The position numbers and the translations under genes were made by a program. From Rhinopomastus cyanomelas (Eukaryota; Chordata; Aves; Bucerotiformes; Rhinopomastidae): DNA of 64,000 bases. The stretch lies in the NCBI GenBank assembly GCA_013400115.1, contig VXBP01005595.1:1-64000 (forward strand). The letters are read 5' to 3'. This document shows, one piece after another, positions 48,618-60,082 of the stretch. The stretch's first letter is position 1, and each line of letters begins with the position of its first letter. Under the pieces are notes generated by a model. It was given only the letters and a program-made list of their open reading frames with translations. It made no database searches and had not been told where the DNA came from.

Positions 48618-49898
48618 GTCATCTAGGGATGTTGACTCAATCACCACCCTAGGCAGCCCATTCCACTGCCTGACCACTCTCTCCATGAAGAATGTTTTCC
48701 TGATGTTCAATCTAAACCTACCTTGTTGAAGCTTGAAACATTACCTCTGTTACCTGTGAGAAGAAACCAGTACCAACATCTGTACAATGTCCTTTCAGAT
48801 AGTTGTAGAGAGTGATGAGGTCTCCCTTCACCTCCTCTTCCTCATACTATACAGCCCCAACTCTCTCAATCTCTCCTCATAAGTTTTATTCTTCAGGTCC
48901 TTCACCAGCTTTGTTGCCCCCCTCTGCACTTGCTCCAGCACCTCAGTGTCTCCCATGTAGTGAGTTGCCCAAACCTGGACACAGTACTCAAGGTGCAGCC
49001 TCACCAGTGCACAATCACCTCCCTACTCATGCTGGGGACACAGTTTCTAATCCAGGTGAGGATGCCATTGGCCTTCTTGGCTACTTGGGCACTCTGTTGG
49101 CTCATATTCAGCTGCCTGTCAATTACAACCCACAGGTCTTTCTCTGCCAGACTGCTCTCCATCCACACTTCCCCAAGGCTGTAGTGTTGCATGGGATTGT
49201 GGTGACCAAAATGCAGGACCCAATACTTGACACTAATGAAACCCATACAATTATCCTCTGCCCATGCATAGTCTGTCAGGGTTCCTCTGAGTAGCTTTAG
49301 TACCCTCCAGCAGATCGCTGGACATTCCCTGCCAACTTGGTGTTGTCTGCAAACTTACAGAGGATGCACTCAATCCCCACATCAAGATCATTGACAAAGA
49401 TGTTGAACAGGAGCAGCCCCAGCACTGAGCCCTGGGGGACTCCACTCTTGACTGGTGTCCAATCAGATTTAGCTCCACGACTCTTTGGGCCCAGCCATCC
49501 AGCCAGTGTTCCATCCAGAAGAGCATGTGCCTGTCAAAGCCATGGGCAGTCAGCTAATTCATGAGAATGTTGTGGGGGATAGTGTCAAAGACCTTACTGA
49601 AGTCTAGACAGACTACATCAACAGGCTTTCGCTCATTCCCTAAGCAGGTCACCATATCATAGAATGAGATCAGGTGTGTTAAGCAGAATCTGCCTCTCAT
49701 GAACCCATGCTGACTGTGCCTGATTGCCTTGTTGACCTTTAATTGCTCCATGATGATTGTTGAGATGATCTGTTCCATTACCTTCCCTGGCACCGAGGTG
49801 AGACTGACAGGCCTGTAGTTGCCAGGATCCTGTTCCTGGCCCTGTTTGAAGATGGGCATCACATCTGCCAGCCTCCAGTCCATCAGGACAATCGACAA
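48618..49898 (-). mobile_element. CR1 copy of the QLNMSQQ subfamily, RT to C-terminus
   Basis: Minus strand: WRLADVMPIFKQGQEQDPGN (49875-49815), VMEQIISTIIMEQLKVNKAI, SKVFDTIPHNIL, a degraded catalytic region near 49350, QLNMSQQSAQVAKKANGIL (about 49120-49060), then a post-RT part with frameshifts. It has lost its 3' UTR and abuts the previous copy, giving three CR1s in a row in one orientation. Confidence 0.93.
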
Positions 49899-51175
49899 CG
49901 ATTCTAGACAAAAAGGAACAGAACCAAAAAGAGAGTTTGAATGTTTGTTCCTATGGTGTATTTCCTATCTTAGTAGACAAGTGTTTTGGATAGCCTCATC
50001 TTCCATTAAACTCCTATCTCTCAAAGGCATGACAAGAGAGTCAACTGACATCCTCCATCATTGCATATGTTCTTAATTTTCAACTTTGAGGACTGTCTTA
50101 AAACTTTTCCTCAACTGGGGCTTAAAAGAAGGGATCTACTCCAGAAAAGTGATGTTTAGACAGTGATCTGTTGTGACTGAGTCCTAAATGAACAAAGAGG
50201 CTATTTGGAATGGCTTTATGGATTTTGAGACTTGTAAACCCAACACTTGAGCTCTAATTTTTATAGGAACTGGGATTGGCAAGAAAAAAGGAAGTGTTGT
50301 TTCATTGTGTGTAGAGCATAGAGAGAAACATCTGTAATGTAGGGAGTGTTCCATTTCTTTAAATGCAGCTAAACGTTTTTTCTTAGTTTTACTGTAAGTT
50401 TAAATTAAGCATACAGTAAGATTAAAAATTACAGTAAGATTAGAAATTAGAAATAAAATTTAATTTCTCACACACCATTTTTTATAATTAAAACATCAAA
50501 ATACATGTCTCTGTTTAGAAAGCTCATGTATTGTGTCTATTTACATGCTTTTAATATTTTTGTGTATGTTTTAAGTATTTTTATGTTTTTCAACAAGAGA
50601 GAACAAAGTCACCACTGGATGTCACTATCCTACGTGCAAAAGCTGACTCAAGGCTTTCCCTTTGAGCCGAGTATGCTGAGCTTTTCACCGCTGCTTCATA
50701 ATACTTCCTGCAGCATATTGGAATGGCCAGTAAGGATGGGGATGTAGCCTCTGAAAGCATAAATTGTTATCTGAGCTCCAAGATACATCTCCAGTAACTT
50801 TAAGGTGCATATAGGAACTCCTCACATTAAAAACTATTTCTTGTAGTGGAAATGATGCCTGTATATGCTTTCAGAGTCAAGGCTTTAGGACTAAATTGTG
50901 TTTTAAAGCTTCTTAATTCATAAAGTGATACCCTGTTCACCCATACCTACATTTTGTTATTACTGTGTGAACAATATACAGTTCATGAACTTGCAAAACT
51001 TGATCATGCCTTCTGTTTCTGTGTGACTTATCCTTGCATAATGCACTGTTGCCATGACTGTGTTTATTTAGCTATCAGTCACTTAGAGTCATGACTGAGG
51101 TTCTCAGAAGTCACTTCAGACTTTCCTGCCGTCTTGCAAATGGTTCTTAGCAGTGTTCAAATGCTTTATGATTTA
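49899..51175. other. AT-rich intergenic DNA, no gene seen
   Basis: Nothing recognisable beyond a local repetition of ACAGTAAGATTA near 50410-50445. Confidence 0.5.
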
Positions 51176-51273
51176 GAATCATAGAATTGTTAGGGATTGG
51201 AAGGGACCTCGAAAGATCATCTAGTCCAATCCCCCTGCCACAGCAGGATCACCCAGACCAAGTCATACAGTCA
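51176..51273 (-). mobile_element. CR1 3' end appended to a second CR1
   Basis: Tail complement and 3' UTR (ATCATCTAGTCCAATCCCC, GCAGGATCACCCAGACC) of the same type as the appended end at 46.9 kb. Confidence 0.88.
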
Positions 51274-51880
51274 GTCAGGGTTAGAAGGGACCACAAGATC
51301 TCCAGTTCCACTCCCCTACCATGGGCAGGGACACCCCACCCTAGACCAGGCTGGCCAGAGCTTCATCCAGCCCAGCCTTAAACACCTCCAGGGATAGGGC
51401 CTCCACCACCTCCCTGGGCAACTCATTCCAGGCTTTTACCACTCTCACAGTGAAGAACTTCCTCCTCACATTCAGTCTAAATCTACCCATCTCTAGCTTT
51501 GATCCATTCCCCCTAGTCCTGTCACTACACACCATCCTAAACAGTCCCTCGCCAGTCTTTTTGTAGGCCCCCTTCAGATACTGAAAGGCCACAATAAGGT
51601 CACCTCAGAGCCTCCTCTTCTCCAGACTCAACAGCCCCAACTCTCTCAGTCTAGCCTCATAGGAGAGGTGCTCCAGCCCTCTGATCTGGCCCTCCTCTGC
51701 ACATGCTCCGGCATGTCCACATCCTTCTTCTAATAAGGGCTCCAGAACTGGACGCAGTACTCCAGGTGGGGTTTCACCAGAGCAGAGTAGAGGGGGAGAA
51801 TCACCTCCCTCGTCCTGCTGGCCACACTTCTGATGCAGCCCAGGATCCAGTTTGCCTTCTGGGCAAATAAGGTTCTGTAT
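51274..51880 (-). mobile_element. CR1 copy, AFQYLKGAYKK subfamily
   Basis: Minus strand 51592-51341 encodes AFQYLKGAYKKTGEGLFRM, MGRFRLNVRRKFFTVRVVKA and WNELPREVVEALSLEVFKAG. It is preceded by EARLRELGLLSLEKRRL-type sequence and a post-RT start near 51880. It joins the 98-bp 3' end at 51176-51273 in the same way as 46.74-46.98 kb. Confidence 0.94.
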
Positions 51881-53454
51881 GTGGAGATCTCCACTTGATG
51901 TTCCACTTATATACCTGATTTTAGAGCCTAATTTTATTTATCCTTGGAATTCATCTGTTTCCATGCTACATGTTTAAAAATATAGACATTCAGTTTGAAT
52001 GGGCTTCTGTTACCTTCCTGTGACTTAAGTGCATACACATATACATAGGGACTCTGAAGAGGCATAACCTAGCATGCTTGTGAAATGCCAGAGTTATAAC
52101 TCAAAGCCAGTGTGCTGTGGGGACCTCTGACAACCTTCTGACCAGTTTGTCCAAATGTGGCCATGCTTTCACCATTGTTTTGTGGCAAAACTACAACAGT
52201 GTTGTACTAAGTAGGAAATGTCTCAGAGAACTCAAAAGGAAGACCTCTATGTTTCCTATGTTGGCATTTATCATTTCATATAAACATGTAGGAGCCTTCA
52301 GTGTTGTGTGATAAATGCAGCTGGGTAGTTTCAACCAGCAGGGCAGGATGTAAAGTTTTTTGTATCATTATGATTGATACAGCCTGATCTTAAGAAACAC
52401 CAAGCTTAGAAGGTTTTAGTATGGCAGAAACCAGCTTTTACAAAGTCTCCAGGTTACTTAAACAATTGTGCAGTAGAATTGGGATAGATACATGAACAAA
52501 GGTAAAAGTGTGCTCTTCCTTTGCAGTCTGCATTAAAGACTTATCCAAGTATTACTAAATAGTAAAGCTAGGATCTACAAGGCATGATTAATTTTAGGTC
52601 CATAACTCTAAGAGTCATGCCTTTGATACCATACTCTTCACCTTCACGTACAGATTAGTGAGAGTAATTAGCTTCCTGTAGCCAATTTAGACAGGATGTG
52701 ATTTGTAAAGTTGATATTCAAGCAAAAGTATCACAAAAATGAGGAAGCTAGTGTAACAAAGAAATAATATGGAAATCTTCAGCCCTTCATGGCAAAGGTT
52801 TTTCAATCAGAATCAGGGTAAGTCTACGCCTTTTGTTTGTTTAAACCTACTCGATCCACAGCAGTGTTGTAAAATGGGATTAGAAATACCTTTAACGGCA
52901 TTAATTAACAGTGTTGTTTTTGTAGGCTAATTGATAGTGAAACCTTTTGTAAATAATCTCAGGCAAAACAGTGCAGTTTTATCTATTTCCTTGTTTCAAT
53001 GGCCCTAAATCCTGAATTAGATATTCTACAATAATTAACAGAGCTAATTTTTTAAAAACCTCATGAAGACCAATTTCTTTCTAGATTGCTTTATAGATTT
53101 TTGCCATCAAAAATAGTGTGTGTTACCCAAGCCTTAGGTTTCCCTAATGTTATAGGAAGAACAAATTTAATTTACAAAACTAGCTGACTGGATTTATATG
53201 TGAGCAAACCATAGCAATTGTACGAGTATATGATTTCCATGTAACTGTATTTGCAGTACAAGTAAAAATACTCCAAGGTAGTATTAAACAGAGCTTCTTC
53301 AGAAACTGGTTTGTCAGTAATTGTTTGATACTTAAAAAATTTGCAAATGTACAGAACACAAAGCTTCTATGTAAGCTGTGAATCCCTAAACCATTAACTG
53401 GTATAAAGTTTAGAAGGAAAAGAGCAAGTTCTATGTTTGAATAAATTATACTGG
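51881..53454. other. AT-rich intergenic DNA, no gene seen
   Basis: Nothing recognisable. Confidence 0.5.
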
Positions 53455-55050
53455 ATGAACCCAGATGGGATGCACTAAAGGAGACGGCACAAGTCATTGC
53501 TAAGCCACTCTCATCATCTTTGCTACGTCATGGGGATCAGCAGAGGTGGCTAGAGACTGGAAGATGTATGACTTGGTTTAGGTGATCCTGCAGTTGCAGG
53601 GGGGTTGGACTAGATGATCTTCCGAGGTCCCTTCCAATCCCTAATAATTCTATGATTCTATGATAGCAAATGTCACTGAAAGCTTCAAAAAGGGTAAGAA
53701 GGAGGACCCAAGAAACTATAGACTGGTCAGTCTCACCTCCATCCCATGAAAGGTGATAGAACAACTTGTCCTTGGCCCTGTCTCCAGGCACATCAAGGAC
53801 AAGACGGTTATTAGGGACAGTCAGCATGGCTTGACCAACCTGATAGCCTTTATGAGGGCATAACCAGGTGGATAGATGATGGCAGAGCAGTGGATGTAGT
53901 CTACCTTGACTTCAGTAAATCATTTGACACAGTCTCACATACCATCCTCATAACCAAACTGAGGCAGTGTGGTCTAGATGGTCAGGTAGTGAGGTGAATT
54001 GTGAAGTGGCTTTAGGATAGAAGCCAGAGGGTACTGATCAACGGGACAGAGTCTAGTTGGAAGCTTGTATCTAGTGGACTCCCCCAAGGGTCAGTACTGG
54101 GACCAGTCCTATTCAATTTCATTAATGACTTGGATGAGGGATTAGAGTGCACTATCAGCAAGTTTGCTGATGATACAAAGCTGGGACGAGTGGCCGTCAC
54201 CCCAGCAGACTGTGCCGACATTCAGGGGGTTCTGGACAGGCTGGAGAGCTGGGCGGGAAGAAATTTAATGAAATATAACAAGGGTAAGCGTACAGTCTGG
54301 TATCTGGGCAAGAACAACCTCAGGTACCAGTATAGGTTGGGGACTAACCTGTTGGAGAGCAGTGTAGGAGAAAGGGACCTGGAAGTCCTGGTGGACAGCA
54401 GGAGGACCATGAGACAACAGTGTGCCCTTGTGGCCAAAACTGCCAAAAGCATCCTGGGGTGGATCAGAATGGGGGTGGTTATCAGATCAAGAGAGGTTCT
54501 TCTCCCCTCTACTCTGCCCACAGAGTAGAGGGGAGACCACATCTGGAGTATTGTGTCCAGTTCTGGGCCCCTCAGTTCAGGAAGGACATGGAACTGCTGG
54601 ATGGAGCCCAGCATAGAGCAACAAGGATAATGAAGAAAGTAGAACACCTCTCTTATGAGGAAAGGCTGAGGGAGCTGGGTCTCTTTATCTTGGAGAAGAT
54701 GGGACTGAGGGGTGACCTCATTAATGTCTACAAATATTTGAGGGGTGGGTGTCGGGAGGATGGAGCTGGGCTATTCTCAGTGTCATGTAGTGATAGGACG
54801 AGGGGCAATGGTTGTATAAGCTGGAACATAGGAGGTTCCATATGAATATGGGAAGGAACTTCTTCACAGTGAGGGTAACGAAGCATTGGAATGGGCTGCC
54901 ATGGGGGATTGTGGAGTGTCCTTCTCTGGAGATGTTCAAAACCCATTTGTTCCTATGCAACTTGTTCTAGGTGATCCTGTTGTGTCAGGGGGATTGGACT
55001 AGATGATCTTTCAAGTCCCTTCCAATCCCTGATGTTCTCCGATTCTGTGG
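53455..55050 (+). mobile_element. CR1 copy with intact FADD box, carrying a nested CR1
   Basis: It runs from just before the RT (PDGMH-type) to the 3' tail. The RT block is well preserved at 54100-54300 (QGSVLGPVLFN, INDLDEGLECTISKFADDTK, LDRLESWAGRNLMKYNKGK), including the catalytic FADD. Other parts are broken: a 96-bp insert at 53566-53661, a 21-nt deletion near 53830 with GCTT microhomology, and frameshifts. After the RT: EHLSYEERLRELGLFILEKM and DLINVYKYLRGGCREDGAGL (54640-54770). Confidence 0.95.
53566..53661 (+). mobile_element. Very short CR1 nested inside another CR1
   Basis: A 3' UTR and tail only (GACTTGGTTTAGGTGATCC to ATTCTATGATTCTAT) interrupts the host CR1 between GACTGGAAGAT and AGCAAATGTCACT. 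GAT flanks both sides, a possible 3-bp duplication. Confidence 0.9.
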
Positions 55051-56177
55051 GTCTGTGGTCACTTAGATAATAATTATGTAAGATACCCTTATATAATGGT
55101 CATGTTATTGAAATTTAACCCTGTTAAATGTGACACATTATATCTGTATTAAGTCACCAAAAGTCAAATGGAGAACGTACACGATTGTTTCAGTTAAATA
55201 CATGACTGGCATCATTACGTCATAGCTAGAAAGCAATCAGTTTGCTTTGTAACGCTCAGAGGGCTCTATTGCTATGTCAATGGAAAAACACTAGTTTGAT
55301 ATCTTAACATATTCTGACATCTATTGTAATTTAATTTAGATCTTATATTAACTCTGTTTACATTATTTTTGCTGAGTGTGGAACTTTCCACACCTTCTGG
55401 ATGGTCTGATGTCACACATTTAGGATTGTGAGATGAATTAAAATGTCTACTAAGCTGTTATGTATAGAGTTGCTGGAATTAGTGCAATAGATATGACAGG
55501 ATTCTCTGTTCCTAAATTTCAAGAGCATGAAGACCAGCCCAGAGGCAAAATTATTAAATGATGACTTAATAATTTCTGATGATTTCCCAAATGTTTTGTT
55601 ATCTATCCTGAGTGTTGGTGTGTGAAATAGAGCATTGCAGTTCATCTTTTTCATCTTCACAAATTACCATACTTAGAGGCTATGGCAGAGTATTGCCTTT
55701 GAAAAAGAAATCTCTTATGGGGGAAGAACCCCCTATTCTTCCTTTCAGTGGACTCATGTGTGACTCAGCTCCTTTCTAGAGGCAGGGGAACAATAGCTGA
55801 GAGTGAGAGTAACTTTAGCAAAGGGCTAGGATCGCAATTATTGACTATGTCTAGAAGATTATGCTACTTTAAAGGCTTCAGTGAGGGGTACCACAAGAAC
55901 TGAGACATAGGAGACTTTGAAGGAAAGTTGTAACTTCACAGATGGTTTCCTTAGGAACCCTTGCACACAACAAATGAGAAGGGATGCAGAATTAAACTGG
56001 AAATCTAGCTTGCACAGGAACAAACGGGTGAAACAAGGTGTTGAAGTCTGATGTGCTTTTGATCATGTGGTTTTTTTAGGCTGTAGTTAGAAGGTAAGCA
56101 GAAAACTAAGGCAAATAATAAGCAGATGAAAAATTGGAACAGCTAGATGTTTCTGCATCTAGAATAAGGAAAACAGT
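55051..56177. other. AT-rich intergenic DNA, no gene seen
   Basis: Nothing recognisable. Confidence 0.5.
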
Positions 56178-57790
56178 ATCACAGTATCACAGTATTACCA
56201 AGGTCGGAAGAGACCTCATAGATCATCAAGTCCAACCTGTTACCACAGAGCTCAAGGCTAGACCATGGCACCAAGTGCCACGTCCAATCCTGCCTTGAAC
56301 AGCTCCAGAGTTGGCGACTCCACCACGCCCCTGGGCAATGACTCTCTCGGTGAAGAACTTTCTCCTCACCTCAAGCCTAAATTTCCCCTGGCGCAGCTTG
56401 AGGCTGTGTCCTCTTGTTCTGGTGCTGGCTGCCTGAGAGAAGAGAGCAACCTCCTCCTGGCCACAACCTCCCCTCAGGTAGTTGTAGACAGCAATAAGGT
56501 CTCCCCTGAGCCTCCTCTTCTCAAGGCTAAACAATCCCAGCTCCCTCAGCCTCTCCTCATAGGGNNNNNNNNNNNNNNNNNNNNNNNNNNNNNNNNNNNN
56601 NNNNNNNNNNNNNNNNNNNNNNNNNNNNNNNNNNNNNNNNNNNNNNNNNNNNNNNNNNNNNNNNNNNNNNNNNNNNNNNNNNNNNNNNNNNNNNNNNNNN
56701 NNNNNNNNNNNNNNNNNNNNNNNNNNNNNNNNNNNNNNNNNNNNNNNNNNNNNNNNNNNNNNNNNNNNNNNNNNNNNNNNNNNNNNNNNNNNNNNNNNNN
56801 NNNNNNNNNNNNNNNNNNNNNNNNNNNNNNNNNNNNNNNNNNNNNNNNNNNNNNNNNNNNNNNNNNNNNNNNNNNNNNNNNNNNNNNNNNNNNNNNNNNN
56901 NNNNNNNNNNNNNNNNNNNNNNNNNNNNNNNNNNNNNNNNNNNNNNNNNNNNNNNNNNNNNNNNNNNNNNNNNNNNNNNNNNNNNNNNNNNNNNNNNNNN
57001 NNNNNNNNNNNNNNNNNNNNNNNNNNNNNNNNNNNNNNNNNNNNNNNNNNNNNNNNNNNNNNNNNNNNNNNNNNNNNNNNNNNNNNNNNNNNNNNNNNNN
57101 NNNNNNNNNNNNNNNNNNNNNNNNNNNNNNNNNNNNNNNNNNNNNNNNNNNNNNNNNNNNNNNNNNNNNNNNNNTGGAAAATGATGGAGAGTGGCTCGGC
57201 CAGTTCATCTGCCAGCTCTCTCAGCACTCTAGGATGGATCCCATCTGGTCCCATGGACTTGTGGGTGTCCAAGTGGCTCAGCAGGTCATGGACTAATTCC
57301 TTGTGGATTTCCAAGGCTGCACACCGCTCCCCAACCCCATCCCCCAGTTCAAGAGGCCACTTGCCCTGAACTCCTCCCTCCTCACTGTTAAAAATTGAGG
57401 CAAAGTAGGTATTCAGGACCTCAGCCTTTTCCTCATCGTTAGTTATAGTGTTCCCCTCCTGGTCCTGTAAGGAGTGGAAGCTCTTTTTACCCTTCTTTTT
57501 AGCATTGATAAATTTATAAAAATGTTTTTTATTATCTTTCACAGAGGTGGCCAGCTTAAGTTCTAACTGGGCCTTTGCCTCTCTAATTTTTCTCCTACAT
57601 AATCTATCTACATCCTTGAACATGTCACTCCCCGAAAGTGAAACCACATCCAGTGTGATCTCTTTCTTGATGCCTTTTGTTTGTACTGGAAATGGCAAGT
57701 TCTTTCTTGCTCCACCCAGAAGTCTCTGATGTGTTTCCTTACAACAAACCATGCTCTAGTTACTACAGGGTTCCATGTCAGCTTTCATAG
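56178..57790 (-). mobile_element. CR1 copy of a distinct subfamily, with a 610-bp gap
   Basis: Minus strand, open from about 57750 to the gap: AKAQLELKLATSVKDNKKHF, FINAKKKGKKSFHSLQDQEG, NTYFASIFNSEEGG, THKSMGPDGIHPRVLRELAD and ELAEPLSIIF. After the gap: PYEERLRELGLFSLEKRRLR, LIAVYNYLRGGCGQEEVALF, LRQGKFRLEVRRKFFTERVI and a tail made of CACAGTAT repeats. Linker and C-terminal wording differ from the other copies. The linker half has no visible frameshift, which suggests a younger insertion. The RT core is in the gap. Confidence 0.94.
56565..57174. other. Assembly gap, 610 Ns
   Basis: Run of N inside a CR1 copy. The long frames spanning it are not evidence of a continuous protein. Confidence 1.
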
Positions 57791-59009
57791 CATTGATGAT
57801 AATGGAGTCTAGAAAGAAAAAGTATTGTTATGAGTTTTAATCTTTATTCTCGAAGGAGGAGTTCCTTATCATAGAGAAGAAAAGAACAGGTATCCTGGTC
57901 AGAACGGAATGTTAATATTGAGAAACCAAAATGTTATAGCACCTTAAAGTATTTTTCTAACACTAGTTAACCTCCTATATAAAATAAGATTTTAAAAGTT
58001 TAATGAATGGCTGTAGTGCTAGTAAGGGTAGAATAGTTTAAGGTGGAAAATATATATGGAATATATTAAACTTCTGGTAAATTTAACAGAAATAGGCAGG
58101 AAGGAAGGAAAATTATTGCATGAATCATACTCCCTTGGGTGACAGTGTCAGCAGACTTGAAATTATCATGTTGTTTAGGACAAACAGATGAGCAAATTGA
58201 TGAGTAACTGACAAAAACGTTTTTTTCCTGAACACTGAACTAGCAAACAGTTCTTTTTATATAATAAATACATGAGGTAACCAGCAGCAGCTTTCTGAAA
58301 GTCAGAGCTATAGAGAAGGATATAAGAGTATATGGCATGTTATGATAATGCCCTAACAAATGCAAACAGCTATACTTGCGCAAGACTGAATCTTCCTGGA
58401 TCAATATCATCACAGTGAATTGTTGTGCTTTTATTTACAGCATGGTTTAGCACACTGGATTATTCTCAGTTCTTTACACCACATGGCTGAAGTTTCTTAA
58501 CCAGAAGGGCTTGAATTTAAGCTGTGCCTAGGTTCATTACTTCTTTAGGCAGAGTGAAAACCAACACCTAAGTTTGAATAATTGAAAAGTATTGAAAAGT
58601 AAGCTGCCAGTAGAGAACAGTATTTTTATAAGCTCCTTTAAACTTTGTTAGTACCTGCCTAACCGTAATCTGACAAAAATAGTTTTTATTGTTTTTTCAT
58701 GGTTAGGGAGGTTGGTAATAGATTAGATTTACTTCTCTCTCTAATTTTTCATGATTGGTCTCCTACCTTGAGGTAAAGCCAGGCCATCCCTTCCTCAAGC
58801 AGCAGTTCTGTTAACCCTGGAAAATGCACAGAACTAGCAGTAAGTTATTAGAAAACTATTAGAGTTTTAACATGAAAAACTAACCATGTCTGGAAGTATT
58901 TCCAGAGCATTTGTGCAAAAATATCTACAAGAAACAAGATGGAACATGAGGAGAAACAAGGAGGCAGTAGAGACCGTCGTGGAGTCACTTTGACTTTTCT
59001 GAAAACTTA
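57791..59009. other. AT-rich intergenic DNA, no gene seen
   Basis: Nothing recognisable. Confidence 0.5.
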
Positions 59010-59180
59010 ATGTTCTTCGGAGAGGTGGTACATGCCCCGTATCTGGAAACATTCAAAGCCAAATGGGATAGGGCTCTGGGCAACCTGATCTAGATGGAGT
59101 TGTCCCTGCTCTTGCAGGGGTGGATGGACTAGATGACCACTGAAGAGCCCCTTTCAACTCAAAGAATCTTGTGATTTGAT
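59010..59180 (+). mobile_element. Old CR1 3' end
   Basis: ORF2 end and 3' UTR (GGGCAACCTGATCTAGATGG, GGATGGACTAGATGACC) with a diverged tail. Older than the main copies. Confidence 0.85.
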
Positions 59181-59689
59181 GATACTTAGCTTAAGGTTCT
59201 TGAATGAAACAGCTGCAAAATCTATTTTTTAAGTGCATCTACATGATCCAATGCAGCAATCACAGGTCACACGCACATTCTCAGGTGGGCTTAAATTACT
59301 TATCTTTCTGCTGGTAGTAGGGGAACCACACAGCACGTCAATATCTAGTGGCTGCCAAGTATTCAGCTTGGGGATGAGTAAATTTGCCATTTAACTTTCT
59401 TCCTTACTGGACACATCTCAGCTATAAACAGGAGACACCATCTCACCATACAGGCCCATAACAAAGAGAACATGTCACATACTGAGATGTGACGGTCCCT
59501 GCCTAAACACAAAGAAGACATGAGAAGGTAGGACCAGTGACCAAATTCCACCTTGTGATCTAGAGTGTGTGAGTTGCAAGGCGGACACAGCAGAAGAGAG
59601 GCTGTACCAGTAAGAGCAACTCTGTACTCTTGCCTGTCTAGGTAACCATTGTACTGTTCATACCTGTTCAGCTAACCCTCCTATTACAG
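59181..59689. other. Intergenic DNA, no gene seen
   Basis: Nothing recognisable. Confidence 0.5.
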
Positions 59690-60082
59690 CTACAGATAGT
59701 CTGATAGTGTTGGGGTTGTTCAGCCTGGAGAATAGAAGACTCCAGAGAGACTTTACTGCAGCATTTCAAAACTTAAAGGGGGACTGCAAGGTGGGGGCAG
59801 ACATTTTAATAGGGCCCATTGTGACAGGACAAGGGGTAACAGTTTTAAACTACAAGAGGGGAGATTTAGATTGGATATTAGGAAGAATTTTTTTTACATG
59901 GGGATGGTAAAACACCAGAACAGGTTGCCCAGAGAGGGCCCATCCCCTGGGATATTCAAGATCAAGCTATAGGAGGCTCTTGAACAGGCTGATCTAGTTG
60001 AAGACGTCCCTGCCCACTGCAGAAGGATTGGACTAGACAACCCTTAAGGGTCCCTTCCAACCCAATGCATTCTATGGTTCCA
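59690..60082 (+). mobile_element. Old CR1 copy, post-RT part to tail
   Basis: LGLFSLENRRLQRDFTAAFQ (59710-59768), then the ORF2 end, GATCTAGTTGAAGACGTCCC and GGATTGGACTAGACAACCC, tail ATTCTATGGTTCC. It is diverged and lacks the RT. Confidence 0.9.

Noticed and set aside
56226..57752. 508-codon frame that could look like one intact protein
   Set aside because: It spans 610 Ns, so continuity is an artefact of gap length. Both sides are CR1 ORF2.
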